Origin: Rusavskia elegans
Lineage: Eukaryota; Ascomycota; Lecanoromycetes; Teloschistales; Teloschistaceae
Direction of reading: 5' to 3'
DNA length: 64,000 nt
Assembly (NCBI GenBank): GCA_011316305.1
Contig: SAUG01000009.1
Coordinates: 1 to 64,000 of the forward strand
The position numbers and the translations under genes are program-made. The notes below the pieces were generated by a model. That model did no database searches. It saw only the letters and a list, made by a program, of their open reading frames with translations, and was not told the origin of the DNA. The number at the start of each line of letters is the position of its first letter. The first letter of the stretch is position 1. Shown here piece after piece: positions 46,276-60,138 of this stretch.

Positions 46276-47388
46276 AATATACTGGAAATCGAATTACTGA
46301 TAACTACCCGCCTTATTAAAACTGCAGTAACGTAACCGAATATTAAAACTCGATTAAAATTTCTGTATAGAATAACTTTTACGCTAACGAATATAATTGG
46401 CTGTAAACTGATTCTATTTAAAGAACTTAATAAATCCTATAAATACATCTATTTTGTATATTTATCTAACTAATAGGCGTTAAGGAATCAAGCGTATAAA
46501 ATACTTTTATCTATTACGACCGTATAGATACTGATAGCCCTACTAGCCCTACTAGGTCGGCGCTAAACCTTATCTAAATACAGCGTCTATAACTTTCTAC
46601 TATATATACGTAATACGCAGCTGAAGTTATAGGCTAAAAATTATAAATATTAAAAAGCTTATTTAAAACTTTCGAACGATATAAAAGTAATCAAATTTTG
46701 GCTAATAGGTATTAAGGATGTACGTATACAAGTTAGGGTTATTAGTTATATTTATAGCAGCCCTACGAGGCCGGCGCCAAGCTTTATCTAAATCCAGCGC
46801 CTGTAACTTTCTACTATATATACGCAATACGCAGCTGACGTTATAGGCTAAATATTATTAATATTGAAGTGTTTATTTAATACTTCCGAACGATATAAAA
46901 TTAATCAAATTCTAATTAATAGACGTTAAGTAATTGGATATTTAAAATAGGGTTATTAGTAATATTCCTGATAGCTCTACTAGCCCTACTGGGCCGGCGC
47001 TAAACCTTATCTAAATCTAGTACCTCTAACTTTCTACTATATATACGTAATATATATCTGACGTTATAGGCTGAAATTAATACTATTTAGGAAATTAATA
47101 TTAGACCTTTAAGATATATTATAGTAGTTAGTTAAATTTGTTTTAATAGCTATTTAAAAATTCGATTTCTATGAAAAAATTTATTTATTTTATTAATAGA
47201 ATATATTTAAACCAATTGATATATAAAAATATATTCTAGAAGTATTTCAATATAAAAAGAATATATTACTTTAATAATAAATATAGCCTCGAAAATCGGA
47301 TTTTAAAACGAATCCGGAAGCTATTTAGGCCCGATATAATCTACTCGCTCGTATCTCGCTTCGTAGATTAATATCGGGCCTAAATAGC
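46276..47388 (+). mobile_element. Palindrome/tandem-repeat element, copy 3
   Basis: It begins ACTGGAAATCGAATTACTG, the reverse complement of the terminus at 12990-13013. A unique lead (46310-46530), three tandem units (46535-47085), a unique stretch and the palindrome (47320-47388) follow; copia C resumes at about 47393. It therefore gives both ends of an insertion of about 1.1 kb. It has no coding frame. The class is unknown; a non-autonomous DNA transposon is possible. Confidence 0.75.
47320..47388 (+). repeat. Palindrome with inverted core
   Basis: Left arm 47320-47344, loop 47345-47362, right arm 47363-47388; the arms match fully except for one extra T. The loop begins TCGCTCGTATC, the reverse complement of the loop at 1106-1123, although the left flank (CCGGAAGCTATTTAGG) is the same in both. 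The indel in the arms is also swapped. Confidence 0.88.
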
Positions 47389-49136
47389 GTATAGTTATAT
47401 CTAATTTACTACTAGATAACTTAAAAAACAAAATAGTGGTAGCTTTAATAAATAGCGGCTAATATTTTCTACTAAAGCTATTATAAACTAGTATAGAATA
47501 GATTTTCTATATTGGTATCTACCTGAAATATTTAGAAAAACTATTCTATTATAAATTATTAGATATAGTAGATCTCTACTAAATACTTTTATTAGTGAAG
47601 CTTTTAGATATAATATAATTCCTAAAGTTATTATTACTATAGAAATATCTAATAATAAAGTTATTTTTTTTATTATAAATATAGAAGTAATTCTAGTATT
47701 CTAGAAGTTTAGAAATACTATTTATTTGAGTTATATAGATACTATACTTCCAGATATTATTTTCTAGAAAATTGAAAATATACTAACTCCTATTATATAT
47801 TACTATAACTTTATTTTTTTTGATGGAACCTATATAGTTAGCGTAAATAAAGTCTATAAAGCTACTATCGGGGCGGATATAATCTCTATAAAGCTATTTA
47901 TATTATTTACCTAAAATAAAAATTCTATAGATATCGGATCTAGATTTAGAGACTATAAATAAGTCAATTTCTATAAATATATTCTCTAATTTATATAAAT
48001 TTTAATTACTAAAATATCTAAACTAGGTATACTAGATATTTTTTTATCTCTACCGATATTGTAGCGAGAGCCTTTAAAGCTATATCGAGTATTAATAAAG
48101 ATACGACCCAAAAATATAGAAGGAATTTTTATAGAGCCGCGTTAAATAGTACTAATATTTGATAGGAATACACTTTCATATATATAAATAGTTAATATTA
48201 AATCCGAAATACTAAAATTAAAGTTAAAACTAAAGTTTTTAATATTTATTTTAAAATCTATCTTTAAAATTTATAATATTAATAGGAAGTTAATACCGGA
48301 CCCGGGGATATAATAGAACTCTATAGGGCGGTATCTACTATTATTAAAATAGTTAAATCTAATAGTACCTTTAATAATCCGTCGAAGGCTAATAATATTA
48401 CTAATACTAGTTTTAGATCTATTTTAGATAGGTTTTATACTAGATTCGATAAAGAAATATTATTAGAAGATAATATAATAGTTATAGATATAGTCGACTA
48501 TTTAACTATTAAAAATAACAAATTTATTTAATAAGGCCGATAAAACTATAGGAGTAAAAGTTATAAAGCTAAAATTAATAGAAGCCGGTACTACTATAAT
48601 AAAGTTTTAGTAATTTTTCGGATTTAATAGATTTATCTTTAGATTTATTATTTTTAGATTTATTATCTTTACTATTATTATTCTTTTCTTTACTGCCTTT
48701 ATTTTAATTATTATTACTTTTTTAGTATTTATTACCGCTATACTTTAATTTTTCTACTATCTTGCCTTTCTTTAATTTAAAATATAGACTATAGTAGATT
48801 TCCTTTATATAGCTATTTCGGTTATAGTAGAAATAGTAATCGACTTTAATAATTCGTTTATTCGAATTATTTTTAAATAGAAAGGCTTTAGTTCTAGTAG
48901 TAATAGACTCGGTACTACTATATTAGTAATATATCCCGCTAATAATGAAAATAATAGTTCTATCTAAGATAATATAATATTAAATAAACAAGGTCTAGAA
49001 ATAGCTAAAAGAGATACTAAAGCTTTAAAAAAAATTTAAAATAAAAGAAATTTCTAAAATAATAATACCGATACCTAAAATATTATTAGTAAACTTATAA
49101 AATTTAGCTATATAAACTTCTATATTTTTAAAAAAA

Positions 49137-49546
49137 TAGCGGCAACGCTACGTGACCGGGAGGCCTAGCGGATCTAGCGCTCTTCGGAGTTAGCGGAGTT
49201 AATCCGGCGGGTCGGGGGTTCGAATCCCTCGAAGGCTAACCTAATACTTAAGTTTATTCTATCGACTAAGTCGATTTTTATAGAGTTTTAAAAATATAGA
49301 GGGCCTAGTTAGTAGATCGTCTCGGCCTAGTCCGATCGATCGAAGTAATTTAAGTTAATTAAAGTTAAATAGATTACGGTTTCCCTCTAGGTTTTAGTCT
49401 AGATCTAGCTCCTTCGGGAGTCCTTAATTCGAGTTCTCGGTAAAATACTTAAATACTAAATAATTATATAATCTGATCAGTTTAGTATCTCTAGCGTTAA
49501 AATCGTAAAAGACTAAAATTAAAATCCGAATAATTAATCGCATATA
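49137..49546 (+). mobile_element. tRNA-headed SINE, head slightly truncated
   Basis: It starts at TAGCGGCAACGCTACGTGACC, missing the first 15 or so bases of the head, so the A box is partial. The B box GGGGGTTCGAATCCC is near 49212. The tail is TTAATCGCATATA. It lies in gag of copia C; about 20 bp of target present in B (near 22260) are missing here. Confidence 0.88.
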
Positions 49547-50042
49547 AGATCTAGCTAGATATTAAATTCTATATGTTTACCGATACAACGGATTCTATAT
49601 TATATCTAGAATTTATTGAATTTATTAAATTTTGTTTTAGTATCTAGTATAATATTATTAATAAAGATATTAACATTAGTACTATGGATTATTTTAATTA
49701 CTATATAGACGCGTTCTATTTAAAAATATAAAAAGGTAAAGAACTTTTAATAATAGTTCGAAGGTAATAAGATATATAGTAGACTATAATATTTTCTTTC
49801 TAGTTTTTATTATCCGGGCGGGTTTTAAACTTCGGAATAATATTAATAGAGTAGCCGGGACCTTTTAATTTAATACTATCTATAATTAATATTATAGAGG
49901 TAGATATATTACCGAACCTAGTACTAGACTATAGAATACCGCGAAAAGTAGCGTTATAAAAAGATAAATTCGAAAGAAAACCTAGAGTTATAATAACTTC
50001 GAGGCCGAATAAATTATTCGAATTTAGAAATATCGGAGGAAA

Positions 50043-50544
50043 TAGACTGGTCACTTCGGTACAGATTCCCGTCGGTATTTTAGAAACCCGACCCGAGTTT
50101 TAGTAAGTCGTTTCGATCCGACCCGCTAAGCGGTATAGGTCGGTTCCTAAAATTAGAACCGAGAATTAGGTCGGGTTATAAAATAGGAACCGAGATCTAA
50201 CCTATGAAACTTTCTATATAGGATATAATACTATAAGTATTATAGTATAATACTTCAATTAATAAAATAATTATTTAATTAATTAATTTCATCTATAGGT
50301 AATATATATAGGTAATATATTTCTTTTTATTAGATTAATTTCTAATAGATAGGTATTACTTTTATACTAGAATTATACTTTCATACTACGTATTAGCTGT
50401 TTTAGCAAGTCGAACCCGGGAACCTAGATTTAATCCGGAACCGAGTCGGTTTAATATCTAGAAAAATCGGAACCGACTCGGTTTAGTATCTAAAAAAGTC
50501 GGAATACGAACTCGGGTTCGAAATCCGACCCGACGGCCAGTTTA
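50043..50544 (+). mobile_element. hAT-like MITE, longest copy
   Basis: 502 bp, TAGACTGGTCACTTCGG to CGACGGCCAGTTTA. The 8-bp flanks GGAGGAAA and AAAGAAAA differ only by G-to-A. It sits in gag of copia C; B (near 22790) and D (near 59035) show the empty site. It is about 55 bp longer than the 44281 copy, with an extra GAACCGACTCGG repeat near the right end. Confidence 0.9.
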
Positions 50545-51542
50545 AAAGAAAAGCCGAAAGTTATAAAAAAACTCCGAATCGTCTTTAGATATAGTAGAAG
50601 GAGATTTTAATAGCGGAAAATAGTTAAAATGCGGATATAGATAGCTATAGATTATTAGATCGATTTACTATTAATTATATAAAAATCTGTAGTTTTCGAT
50701 AGGAAATTAGAAGTAATAGATAATATTTAAGATTTTTGGAATTATAGGGGTTGATATAAAGCTTTAATAATAGTAATTAAAATAATATAGAGGTCGATAT
50801 AAGGGTTAGAATAGATTAGATAAACTTTCGAAGGTCAAAACGATATAATAATAGTTTTTAGTAATAACTAGAAAGTTTCGAGTTTTTATACTACTTAGGA
50901 CTTGACGATATAGCTAGTAAAGCCGAAAGCTAGGCTCGAGGTAAGGTAGTTAGTTTAAATATAGTAGAGACTCGTTTAGACCGTTAGAAAAGTAGAAAAA
51001 ATACGATAGCTAAAGATACAATCTACTAGCCCCATATTTTATAGAAACTCTAGCCTATATTAAGTTAGCTAGATAGTCGCTTCCCGTATTTATTTTTAAT
51101 AGCTAAAGCTATCTAGATTACTACAGCGCTTATATAAGGCTACCTTAAGGTCACCTATATATTTTCTAGCAACAATTTAATTGTAAATTAATAAAAGATT
51201 CAAATTAATTTATATCTAATTAAAAGTCGAAAAGAAGTTATAAGAAATTAAAAATTAGATTCTGAATTAATTTTAAATCGTTGTTATTACTAATTAGATA
51301 TCCTATTTATCTACCAGTCAGTAATAATTAGTTTTTAGCAATTGGTTAATTTGAATTTAAATTTTATTATAGATTTATAATTTTATTTAACTACTAGTCA
51401 GAAGCTAATTAGATTTAGTTTATTTCTAACAATAATTCAACAACAAGTTAACAACAAAATAGAAGAAAATTTATTTATTATTAGAATAATAGAAGGTTTT
51501 TAATACTAGAGACTTTGGTCTAGAGGTAAAATAATACTATTA

Positions 51543-51718
51543 TATTGAAATCATATATGTGGAACATCAAGCTTGATTTACTAAGATGGGCTTTCGCCTG
51601 AACTAAGTATATAAGAAGGAGGTAGCAGGGCTTTAGCGCCGGGAGCTACTAGGCCTAATTAATACTAGCGCCCTTAGTATCTTAGTACAGCTATTATACG
51701 TAATATATACTTTTAATA
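51543..51718 (-). repeat. 3' LTR of copia D
   Basis: 176 bp, TATTGAAATC to CTTTTAATA on the forward strand. Confidence 0.92.
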
Positions 51719-51719
51719 C

Positions 51720-52745
51720 TCCTATACGAATAATATACTATATATATACCGAAAGTAAAAATTAAATAGGCTCGCTATATACTCGCTAAAAAACCTATAG
51801 GAAAAAGAGTTTATATATAATATAAGGATAAGGTTTAAAGAGCTTCTATAGCGGATATATATTATAAGGAAAATAAAATAAAAAAATAAGTTTTCTATAG
51901 TAGATCTACGTATATAAAATATAAAAATCGAAGTCTAGATAAAAGAAAATAGAGCTCCTATAGCTCCTATAGTATCCTAAGCCTTCTATAGTAGTAGTAT
52001 ACTTAGTAGAGTACTGGTATAGGTACTAGTTTATAATATAAATCTATTTAAAATATTTAAAACGGATATTACCTGATTTAAAGGGCGTATCTAGAACTTT
52101 AGCGATCGAAAGTACCTATTTAGTAGTAAGTTATAGGTACTAGCAGTTATTATTATCGCCGCTAAGATACTATATGGTATAGATATTATATTTCTTTTTA
52201 ACTTATTTAAAGAGCGTATATTAAGCGCCTATTAGGATATTACGAGCTTTTATTAATATATTAAAGGTTATATCGCCTAGGTAGTCCTAGATATAGAGGT
52301 ACTTACTATAGCTTCGAGGATTAATATAAGTTTTCGGATTATTAATAATTATAGCGTTCTAATAGTACTATTCCTAGAGTTCCTATAGAATTCTATAATC
52401 AATTTAGCGGTATAGCTAGATAGCGAAAACCCCGATATATATTTATATATTATCGCTATCTAGCTATAAATAGCTAAAAATATTATAATTCTAAAAGCTA
52501 TCGATATTATCTTATATTTAATAGCGCTTGGATTCGAGGCTTAGGTAGGATAGTACTAGAGGATAGAGATAAAGTAGATTATTATTATAGTTTATAAAGG
52601 CGATATAGGTTCGAAAGTTATCGAATAGCTTATTAAAAACTTCGATATATATATATAAGTCGAGTTTTCTAGAGATATAGATAGTAAAATTAAATCTTTA
52701 AAGACTATTTAAATCTATAATAGCTATAAATATTATTAAATAAAA
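51720..52745 (-). pseudogene. Decayed 3' frame of copia D
   Basis: On the reverse strand: R-K-L-D-L-Y-I-Y-I near 52640, L-F-D-N-F-R-T-Y-I near 52600, L-S-L-E-S-K-R-Y near 52530, N-P-K-T-Y-I-N-P-R-S-Y near 52320, D-Y-L-G-D-I-T-F-N near 52275, V-L-S-I-A-K-V-L-D-T-P-F near 52090 and F-K-Y-F-K at about 52050. Stops are all TAA or TAG. With B it gives the clearest view of a protein of at least 200 residues, and perhaps 350 or more if the TAG after F-K-Y-F-K was Trp. No known family is recognised. Confidence 0.55.
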
Positions 52746-52912
52746 GTATAGAATATAAGGAATCGAACGGTATAATTTATATATTAGACGGTATAGAATT
52801 AGTAAAAATATATTCGAAGAATATAGTAGTAGTAAATAGCAGGCGAAAATATATAGTAGGCGGCTAGCGGCTAGGGCGCTAACTATAGTATACCCGCGCT
52901 AGTTCCGAAAGG

Positions 52913-52921
52913 CTTTATATA
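52913..52921 (-). promoter_or_regulatory. Conserved TATATAAAG block (copia D)
   Basis: The reverse complement reads TATATAAAGCCTTTCGGAAC, ahead of the 3' frame, at the same position as in the other four copies. Confidence 0.38.
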
Positions 52922-54806
52922 GTACCTAGTTAACTACTAAATAGCCAGAATACCTTAACTAGTATTAAAACTAGTTAATATATTAGAATTAATATAGAAT
53001 TTAGTAGGGTTTAGACTAAAAGTATATTTTTAGCGTTTTACTACTAAAATAGAAAAATAAATCCGGGTATAAATAACTATATATAGATTTCGATTAAATA
53101 AACTATCGGAAAGTATATAAAGGGTATAGCGATTTAAAAACGATATAGGTATTATATAGATAGGCCTATAGGGCCTAGAGTTATTTAAAGGCTTAACTAC
53201 CCCCTATAATATATATTTTACTCTCCGAAAATTATACTTATAGGTATATAGTAATCGGTATTACCCCGGAGTTAATTATATTCCGGGGGAAATTATTATT
53301 AGAAGAAATTTAGATAAATTATTATTATTATCGCTTAAGGTTTAGAGTATTTTAGGGTTTTCGAGCCTAAATATTATACGGAAGGCCTCAAATTTACCTT
53401 TATCTAGAGCTTTAATAAATCTATTAGTAACTATTTACTCCGTTAGAATATATTAAAGGTCGATAGTTTTATTAGTATCTTTCTCCTATAGAAATTTAGT
53501 ATAGATATTAATATATTTAGTACGACTATAGAACTAGAGGTTCTTAGCGAGGGTAATAGCGCCTTAATTATTACTATAGAAGGTTACTATATCTAGGGTA
53601 GTATTTAGATTCTATTTATTAATTAATAACTAAGCTAGAATATAACTTAACTAAATAGCCTTCTTAGTAGCTTTAGTCTCCCTATCTAATTCTACTTCGG
53701 TAGTTAATATTATTATAGTAGCTTACTATTTAGATAACTAGCTAATAGTACCGGATCTAATATCGAAAATATATCTAGAAATAGAGCGTCGGATTTTATA
53801 GTTACTTATCTAATCGGCGTTAGTATACCCCCGAAGCTTCTATAGATCGCTTCTATAGATAAAAATAAAGTAAGCCGTTTTATATAGATATTTAAAGATT
53901 CTAGTAACGGTATTCTAGTAGTAATTTATAGAATTAGATAAATATCGGCTAATAACGGAAACAGTAAAAGCGATATTAGGGTAGGTTCTAAATATAATAT
54001 ATATTAAAGAGCCGATAGTATTTTAATATTTATATTTTATTAGTAAAGGATAGTCCTAATTAGCAGGGGCGGTTTCTAAATAAAGGCCGGAATCTATAGA
54101 AATAGAAATATTATTTTTATAGATAGTAAAGCTATAATCCTTTAGAGTTTATTCGATATAGATAGTTTAGTTTAACTAAATAATATAGAGTTCCCGGTTT
54201 CTAATAATTTTTATACCGAAATAGAAATTAATAGGGTCTAGATCTAATATTTAAAAATATTTATTTAGATATACCTTAATATTATTAAGGTCCTAATAAC
54301 TAGCGTTATATAGAAGGATATTATTAATAAAAATACCTATAATAATTATACTATTATAAAAAATCTTATAATTAAATTCTAAAGATTTAAAGCCGATAGT
54401 AGTAAAAAACTTAGTAAAATAGCGGTACTAGATTTAAAGCGACTATTTAAAACTATAGAAGACCTTCCGAAGTTTATATATTAAATTAGAGTCGCTGAAA
54501 CTAGTAGGATATTATATATAAATAATCTTATCGATATAACTATAGAGGAAGGCTATTTTAATATTTATTTAATCGAACTCTAGGCTATAGGCGGCAGCTA
54601 TAGTAAAAATAGCTTTATATAATATTAGCTTAATAATAGAAACGAAGGTTTTATTAAAATCGATACCGGCTTCCTATTTAAAGCTATAAATAACCTAGCG
54701 AGCTTTAAAGCGCGTAGTTTTACTATCGGCGTCCTTTTTAATTTTATATATCTATTTACTCCCTAAAAGATATTTTATAGAAGGTAGTAATATTTTAGTA
54801 TATTAT

Positions 54807-55882
54807 TTTATTTGTTTTATTAGTGTCCGGTTAACCGTCGGTTCCGTAAGTAATTTATTTCAGTATTGGTACGCTAGCGTTAGATATACGGTATAAGAAC
54901 TAGTACCCTAGTCTAATTAACTTAAACTAAAGAACTATATAAAATTAACTCTAATCTACTCTATAATACGCTTATAATATAAGCTTCTATAGTTTACTTA
55001 AAATATAATATAGTAGAAATTTCGTATATATATATACCTTGTAGTCGCTTCTTTTTTATCTTCTTTTACTAGTACCTGTAACTACTACGGACTGACTTAA
55101 CTTATACTATTATATCTGACGTACGTATCTTCCGTAATAGCCCAGGCTGTAGGCTAATAAGTATAGAACCTCTACTAATACTGGACCTATAACTACGATT
55201 ATATCTTTCTAATTTAAAAAAATAGAGCTTAAAACTGCCGAATTCGAGCTATTCGATTACGTCGACCGAATTCTCGCTAGTCCGCCTACTATAATAGACT
55301 TCGAATCCTAGGATCCGGTAGTCCTAAATACGACGCTAAAACTTTATATTCCGAATCCGCCGGAGCCGTATAGCTTTAGTAACTATATTAGACTTCTAGC
55401 AGGAGCCTTTATCCTGCTGGAATTCGAGCAGGAATCTAAGCTAACCGTTAAGCTGGCAGTCGTCGAGTATCTAGATAGGTTAGTAGGCCGTCTGGATTCG
55501 GGTACGACCGTAGACGAGGACGAAATAACGAGGATAAAAGATAGTATTACCGCCTGGTAGGTAGTCCTAGAAGCTATATTAGTAGCTTATAATCGTACGT
55601 ATTTTAAAGTAGTATAAGGGAATCCTAGCAGAAGGTCGCTCGCTCTTCCGTATATATAGAGCGATATTTATTCCTAGAATATAGGGGAGGAATAGTGATT
55701 AAATAGAGGATATAATGGAATAAAAACGATTAACGCTGTAAACCTTAGTTGACTGCTTCTTTTAACTGCGAAAATTCTTTGCTGTATAAGCAACAACTGT
55801 TGTTGCCGTATAAAAACTACGGTAATGAAACGTATATGTATAATAACTCAATTATAACCCCGGACAGGGGCCCTACAAGGGG
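54807..55882 (+). mobile_element. Type 2 retroposon-like element, best copy
   Basis: 1076 bp with flanks ATATTTTAGTATATTAT (54790-54806) and ATATTTTAGTATATAAT (55883-55899); the empty site in B is near 19675. It starts TTTATTTGTTTT then GTCCGGTTAACCGTCGG, and ends CCCCGGACAGGGGCCCTACAAGG. It is the least mutated member and carries a nearly open frame. There is no RT, LTR or terminal inverted repeat. Confidence 0.88.
55190..55659 (+). pseudogene. Nearly open type 2 retroposon frame
   Basis: From the ATA codon at 55222 the frame reads about 130 codons with only three stops: TAG near 55309, TAG near 55558 and TAA at 55615, all explainable as Gln or Trp lost to RIP. It ends at TAG 55657-55659. 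Visible segments: L-K-T-A-E-F-E-L-F-D-Y-V-D-R, L-A-S-P-P, P-N-P-P-E-P-Y-S-F-S-N-Y-I-R-L-L-A-G, V-E-Y-L-D-R-L-V-G-R-L-D-S, R-R-S-L-A-L-P-Y. It looks acidic with a basic tail and largely helical. No known domain is recognised, and a gag-like or fungal gene capture cannot be told apart. The start is not fixed. Confidence 0.7.
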
Positions 55883-58800
55883 ATATTTTAGTATATAATA
55901 TCTATATATCGTTTAATTCTAATAATACTAGTTTTTCTTCTATAGTCTTACGCTATTTATCGGTATAGGGTAATCCTATAGCCTCCTTATATAACTAGGG
56001 TTCGGAAGAGTCTAATATAGTACCTTTTCTTATAGTACTAATAAATATATAGACGTTTATAGTAAGGTCCGATAAAGAATAATTATAATTATCTAGTATC
56101 TAGAATTCGGGGTAATTATATAGAACTTTAATAAGGAATTAAATAGTATAGTCGGTTTATAAATAAAATATAATAGTCTAAAAGTAGAATAGTAATTTAT
56201 TAGAATCTAATTCGGAATTATTAATTTTAGTAATATTAGGTCTAGTAGGTAGATTAGCCGGTAAAAAAGTTTAACTATAGGTAAAAGAAATCCGGTAAAG
56301 TACCAGAAAAGCTATTAGTTTAGATATTAAATAGAGATTACTAGATTATAGTTACAACCTTTTAAAATTAGATCTTCTAGGATTAGACCTCCTATTAGTA
56401 CGCTGCTATTTCTATAGGGGCTATTTATTTTCTAATTCCTCTAATTCCTATAGATCTAATAAATCTAGATTTTAACCTATCTTTTTAAATACTATAGAAA
56501 AGGCGCGAATAACTTTATTCTAAAAGTCTAATAGCTTATAGATAGTATTACTAAAATAACCGATTAAAATATATTTATAGCTCTAATTATAGAACTTCTG
56601 AATCTTTTTACTATATATTAGGTACGCTATAGAACCTAGAATATAGAATCGGCTTAAATCTAGAAGTTTACTATATTCCTTTTTATATAGAGTTATACCT
56701 AATTTACTATTAGATAACCGGAAATATAGAAAAATAGTAGTTTTAATAAATAGCGGCTAATATTTCTTACTAAAGCCGCTATAAACTAATATAGGGTAGG
56801 CTTTATATATTAGTATCTATCCGAAACGTTCAGATATACTATTTTATTATAGATTATTAGGTACGGTAAGCTTCTACTAGATATTTTTATTAGCGAAGCT
56901 TTTAGATATAATATAGCTTCTAAATTTATTATCGCTATAAAAATATTTAACGACGAAAATACCTTTTTTATTATAGGCGTAGAAGTAGTTCTAGTATTCT
57001 AAGGTTTCGAAAACGTCTTTTAATTTAGTTATATAGATACTATACTTCCAGGTATTATTATCTAGAAAGGTAAAGATATATTAGCTCCTATTATATATAA
57101 CTAGAACCTTATTTTCTCGAATAGGATTTATATAATTAGCGTAAATAAGATTTATAGGGCCGTTACCGGGGCGGATATAGTCCCCGTAAAGCTAATTATA
57201 TTACTTATCTAGAATATAAACTTTATAGAAATCGGATCTAGATTTAGGGACTTTAGATAGATCGATTCCTATAGATATATTTACTAATTTATATAAATTC
57301 TAGTTACTAAAGTATCTAAGCCGGGTATACTAGATATTTTCTACTTCTACTAATATTTTAGTATAGGCCTTTAAAGCTATATCGGGTATTAATAAAGATA
57401 AGGACGAAGATAGAAAAAAAAAAAAGAAAAAATAGAAAAAAATTTTATAGGGCCGCGCTATATAGTATTAATATTTAGTAAGAATAGACCTTCGTATATA
57501 TAGATAGTTAACGTTAAATCCGGAATATTAAAACTAAAGCTAAAGCTAGAATTTTTAATAATTACTTTAACGCCTATTTTCTAAATTTATAATATTAATA
57601 GTAGATTAGTACCGGACCTTATAGTATAAAGGATATTATAGAGTTCTATAGGGCGGTATTTACTATTAATAAAGTAATTAAGTATAATAGTACCTTTAGT
57701 AATTAGTCGGAAGCTAATAGCGCTTCTAATACCGGTTATAGGCTCGCTCTAGATAGGTTTTATAATAGATTTAATAAAAAGGTACTACTAGAAAGTAGTA
57801 TAATAGTTATAGATATAGCCGAATATCTAACTATTAATAAAGTCTAGTTTATTTAATAAAGCCGATAAGGCTATAGAAATAAAAGTTATAAAGCTAGAAT
57901 TAATAGAGGCCGGTACTACTATAATAAAGTTTAATAACTCTTTAGACTCGGTAGATTTATTTTTAGATTTATTATCTTTAGACTTATCTCTTTACTATTT
58001 TTACTATCCTTTTTTTTACCGCTTTTACCTTTATTACTACTATTACCTTTCTAGTATTTACTACCGCTATTCTTTTATTTATCTACTATCTAAATCTTTT
58101 TTAATTTAGGATATAGACTATAGTAGGTATCCTTTATATAGCTATCTCGGTTATAGTAAAAATAGTAGTTAACTTTAATAACTCGCTTATTCGGGTTATT
58201 TATAGATAGGAAGGCTTTAGTTCTAGTAGTAGTAGACTCGGTACTACTATATTAGTAATACTCTTTACTAATAGTAATACTAATTATTTCGTTTAGAATA
58301 ACTATCTTCTATTTTCGCCTATCTTTATTTCTAACGATAATATTATTTTAGGTAAATAAGGTCTAGAAGTAGCTAAAAAAGGTACTAAGACCCCGAAAGA
58401 ATTTTAAAATAAAAAGGCTTTCTAAAATAATAACGCCTATAGCTAAAATCTTATTAGTAAGTTTATAAAATTTAGCTACGTAGGCTTTTATATTTTCGAA
58501 AGAACTATTATAATAAAGGATATCTAGCTAGATATCGAGTTCTATTAATTTACCGGTACTATAGATTCTATATTATATCTAGAATTTATCTAGTATTTTA
58601 TTAATATCTAATATAATATCTTTAATAAAATTTTTAGTATTAATACTATAGGTTATCTTAATTACTATATAGGCGTATTCTATATATTCCTTCTTATATT
58701 CGGAAATACCCGGAAATAAAAGGCCTTTAGTAATAGTTCGGAAGTTATTAAAAATATAGTAGACTATAATACCTTCCTTCTAGTTTTTATAGTCCGAGCA

Positions 58801-60120
58801 GGTCTTGAGCTTCGGAACTATATTAATAGGATAGCCGGAACCTCTTAGTTTAGTATTATCTATAGTTAGTATAGAGGTAGATATATCGCCGAGCTTAGTA
58901 CTAGATTAAATTAGAGTTCCGCGAGGAATAGTATTATAGAAGTCGGATATAGTAGGGGATCTAGACGGTAAATAGCCTAGAAGAGTAATAACTTCGAGGC
59001 CGAATAAGTTATTCGGGCTTAGAGGTATCGGAAAGGAACTAAAAGCTATAAAAAAGTCCGGGTTATCTTTAAATATAATAGAAGGTAATATTAATCGGTA
59101 ATAATTAAAGTCCGGGTTTAGATAGCTCTAGATAGCGAGGTCGATTTACTATTAATTATAGAAGAACCTATAGTCTTTAATAGAGAATTAGAAGTTATAG
59201 GCGGTTTAGCTTACCCGGAGGTTATTAGGTAGTCTCTAAAAAAAATATTATTTAAGATTTTTAAAGTTATAAAAATTAGTATAAGGCCTTAATAATAATA
59301 ATAATAAAGAAGTAGATATAAGGTTTAGAATAGATTAGGTAAAGCTTCGAAAAGTAAAATAATATAATAATAGTTTTTAGTAATAAATAGGAGGCTTCGA
59401 GTTCTTATACTATTTAGGACCAAATAATATAGCTAGTAAAACTAAAGCTAGGCTCGATAGCTCTAAATTCTAGAAGCGAATAGTAGTTAGTTTAGAAATA
59501 GTAGGTACTTACTTAGACCGTTAAGAGGTTAGAAAAATATAATAGCTAGAAATATAGTCTACTAGCCCCCTATTTTATAGGGGTTCTAGCCTATACTATA
59601 TTAGCTAGATAATTACTTCCCGTATTTATTTATAATAGCTAGTAGGAGCTCGGCTATCTAGATTACTTTAGAATATACGCAGATAGCTGGCGTTAGCTAG
59701 ATAGTAAGGTATAGAGCTAATATTTATAGAAGATTATATTTCGAAAGCCTAACTACTATATCTAGTATAATATTCCTATAGTAATATATCTATATATAGT
59801 AAATTAGCGACTTATATTCTATTTAAAATTAAAGAAGTTAGTAGTTTGAACGGCTAAAAGGGGTTATAAAATAAGATAAAAGGGTCTACTTAGCTATTTA
59901 TAATTTCGGCAGTTACTAGAGTACTTATAGATAGTAGTATAACTATAAACTTCGTCGTTTACTATATTATATTATATATAGTTTAATAATATATATCGGA
60001 GTAGATAGAAAAAAAGATTTAATAAGTAAATAAAAAAGTTAAAGGATTAAAGAAGTTAAATATAAAGGTATATTATTCGCGAATAACTATAATAACTTTT
60101 ATAAATCAAACTCGGCTAGA

Positions 60121-60138
60121 GCTTCCGGGTTTATAATC
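60121..60138 (-). other. Putative primer-binding site of copia D
   Basis: The reverse complement is GATTATAAACCCGGAAGC, next to the 5' LTR, as in A, B and C (61867-61884). Confidence 0.45.

Larger units (their letters stand above)
53290..60080 (-). pseudogene. Decayed gag-pol of copia D
   Basis: On the reverse strand: CCHC region near 58120-58179 with Cys/His changed to Tyr, RT block near 54548-54585, YVDD site 54317-54344 (mutated) and RNase H end near 53402-53450. A type 2 retroposon interrupts the integrase-RT interval at 54807-55882. It is slightly less mutated than C. Confidence 0.87.

Noticed and set aside
46276..47388. Helitron (hairpin near one end)
   Set aside because: The palindrome is far longer than a Helitron terminal hairpin, no CTRR follows it, no TC start is seen, and two copies continue past it.
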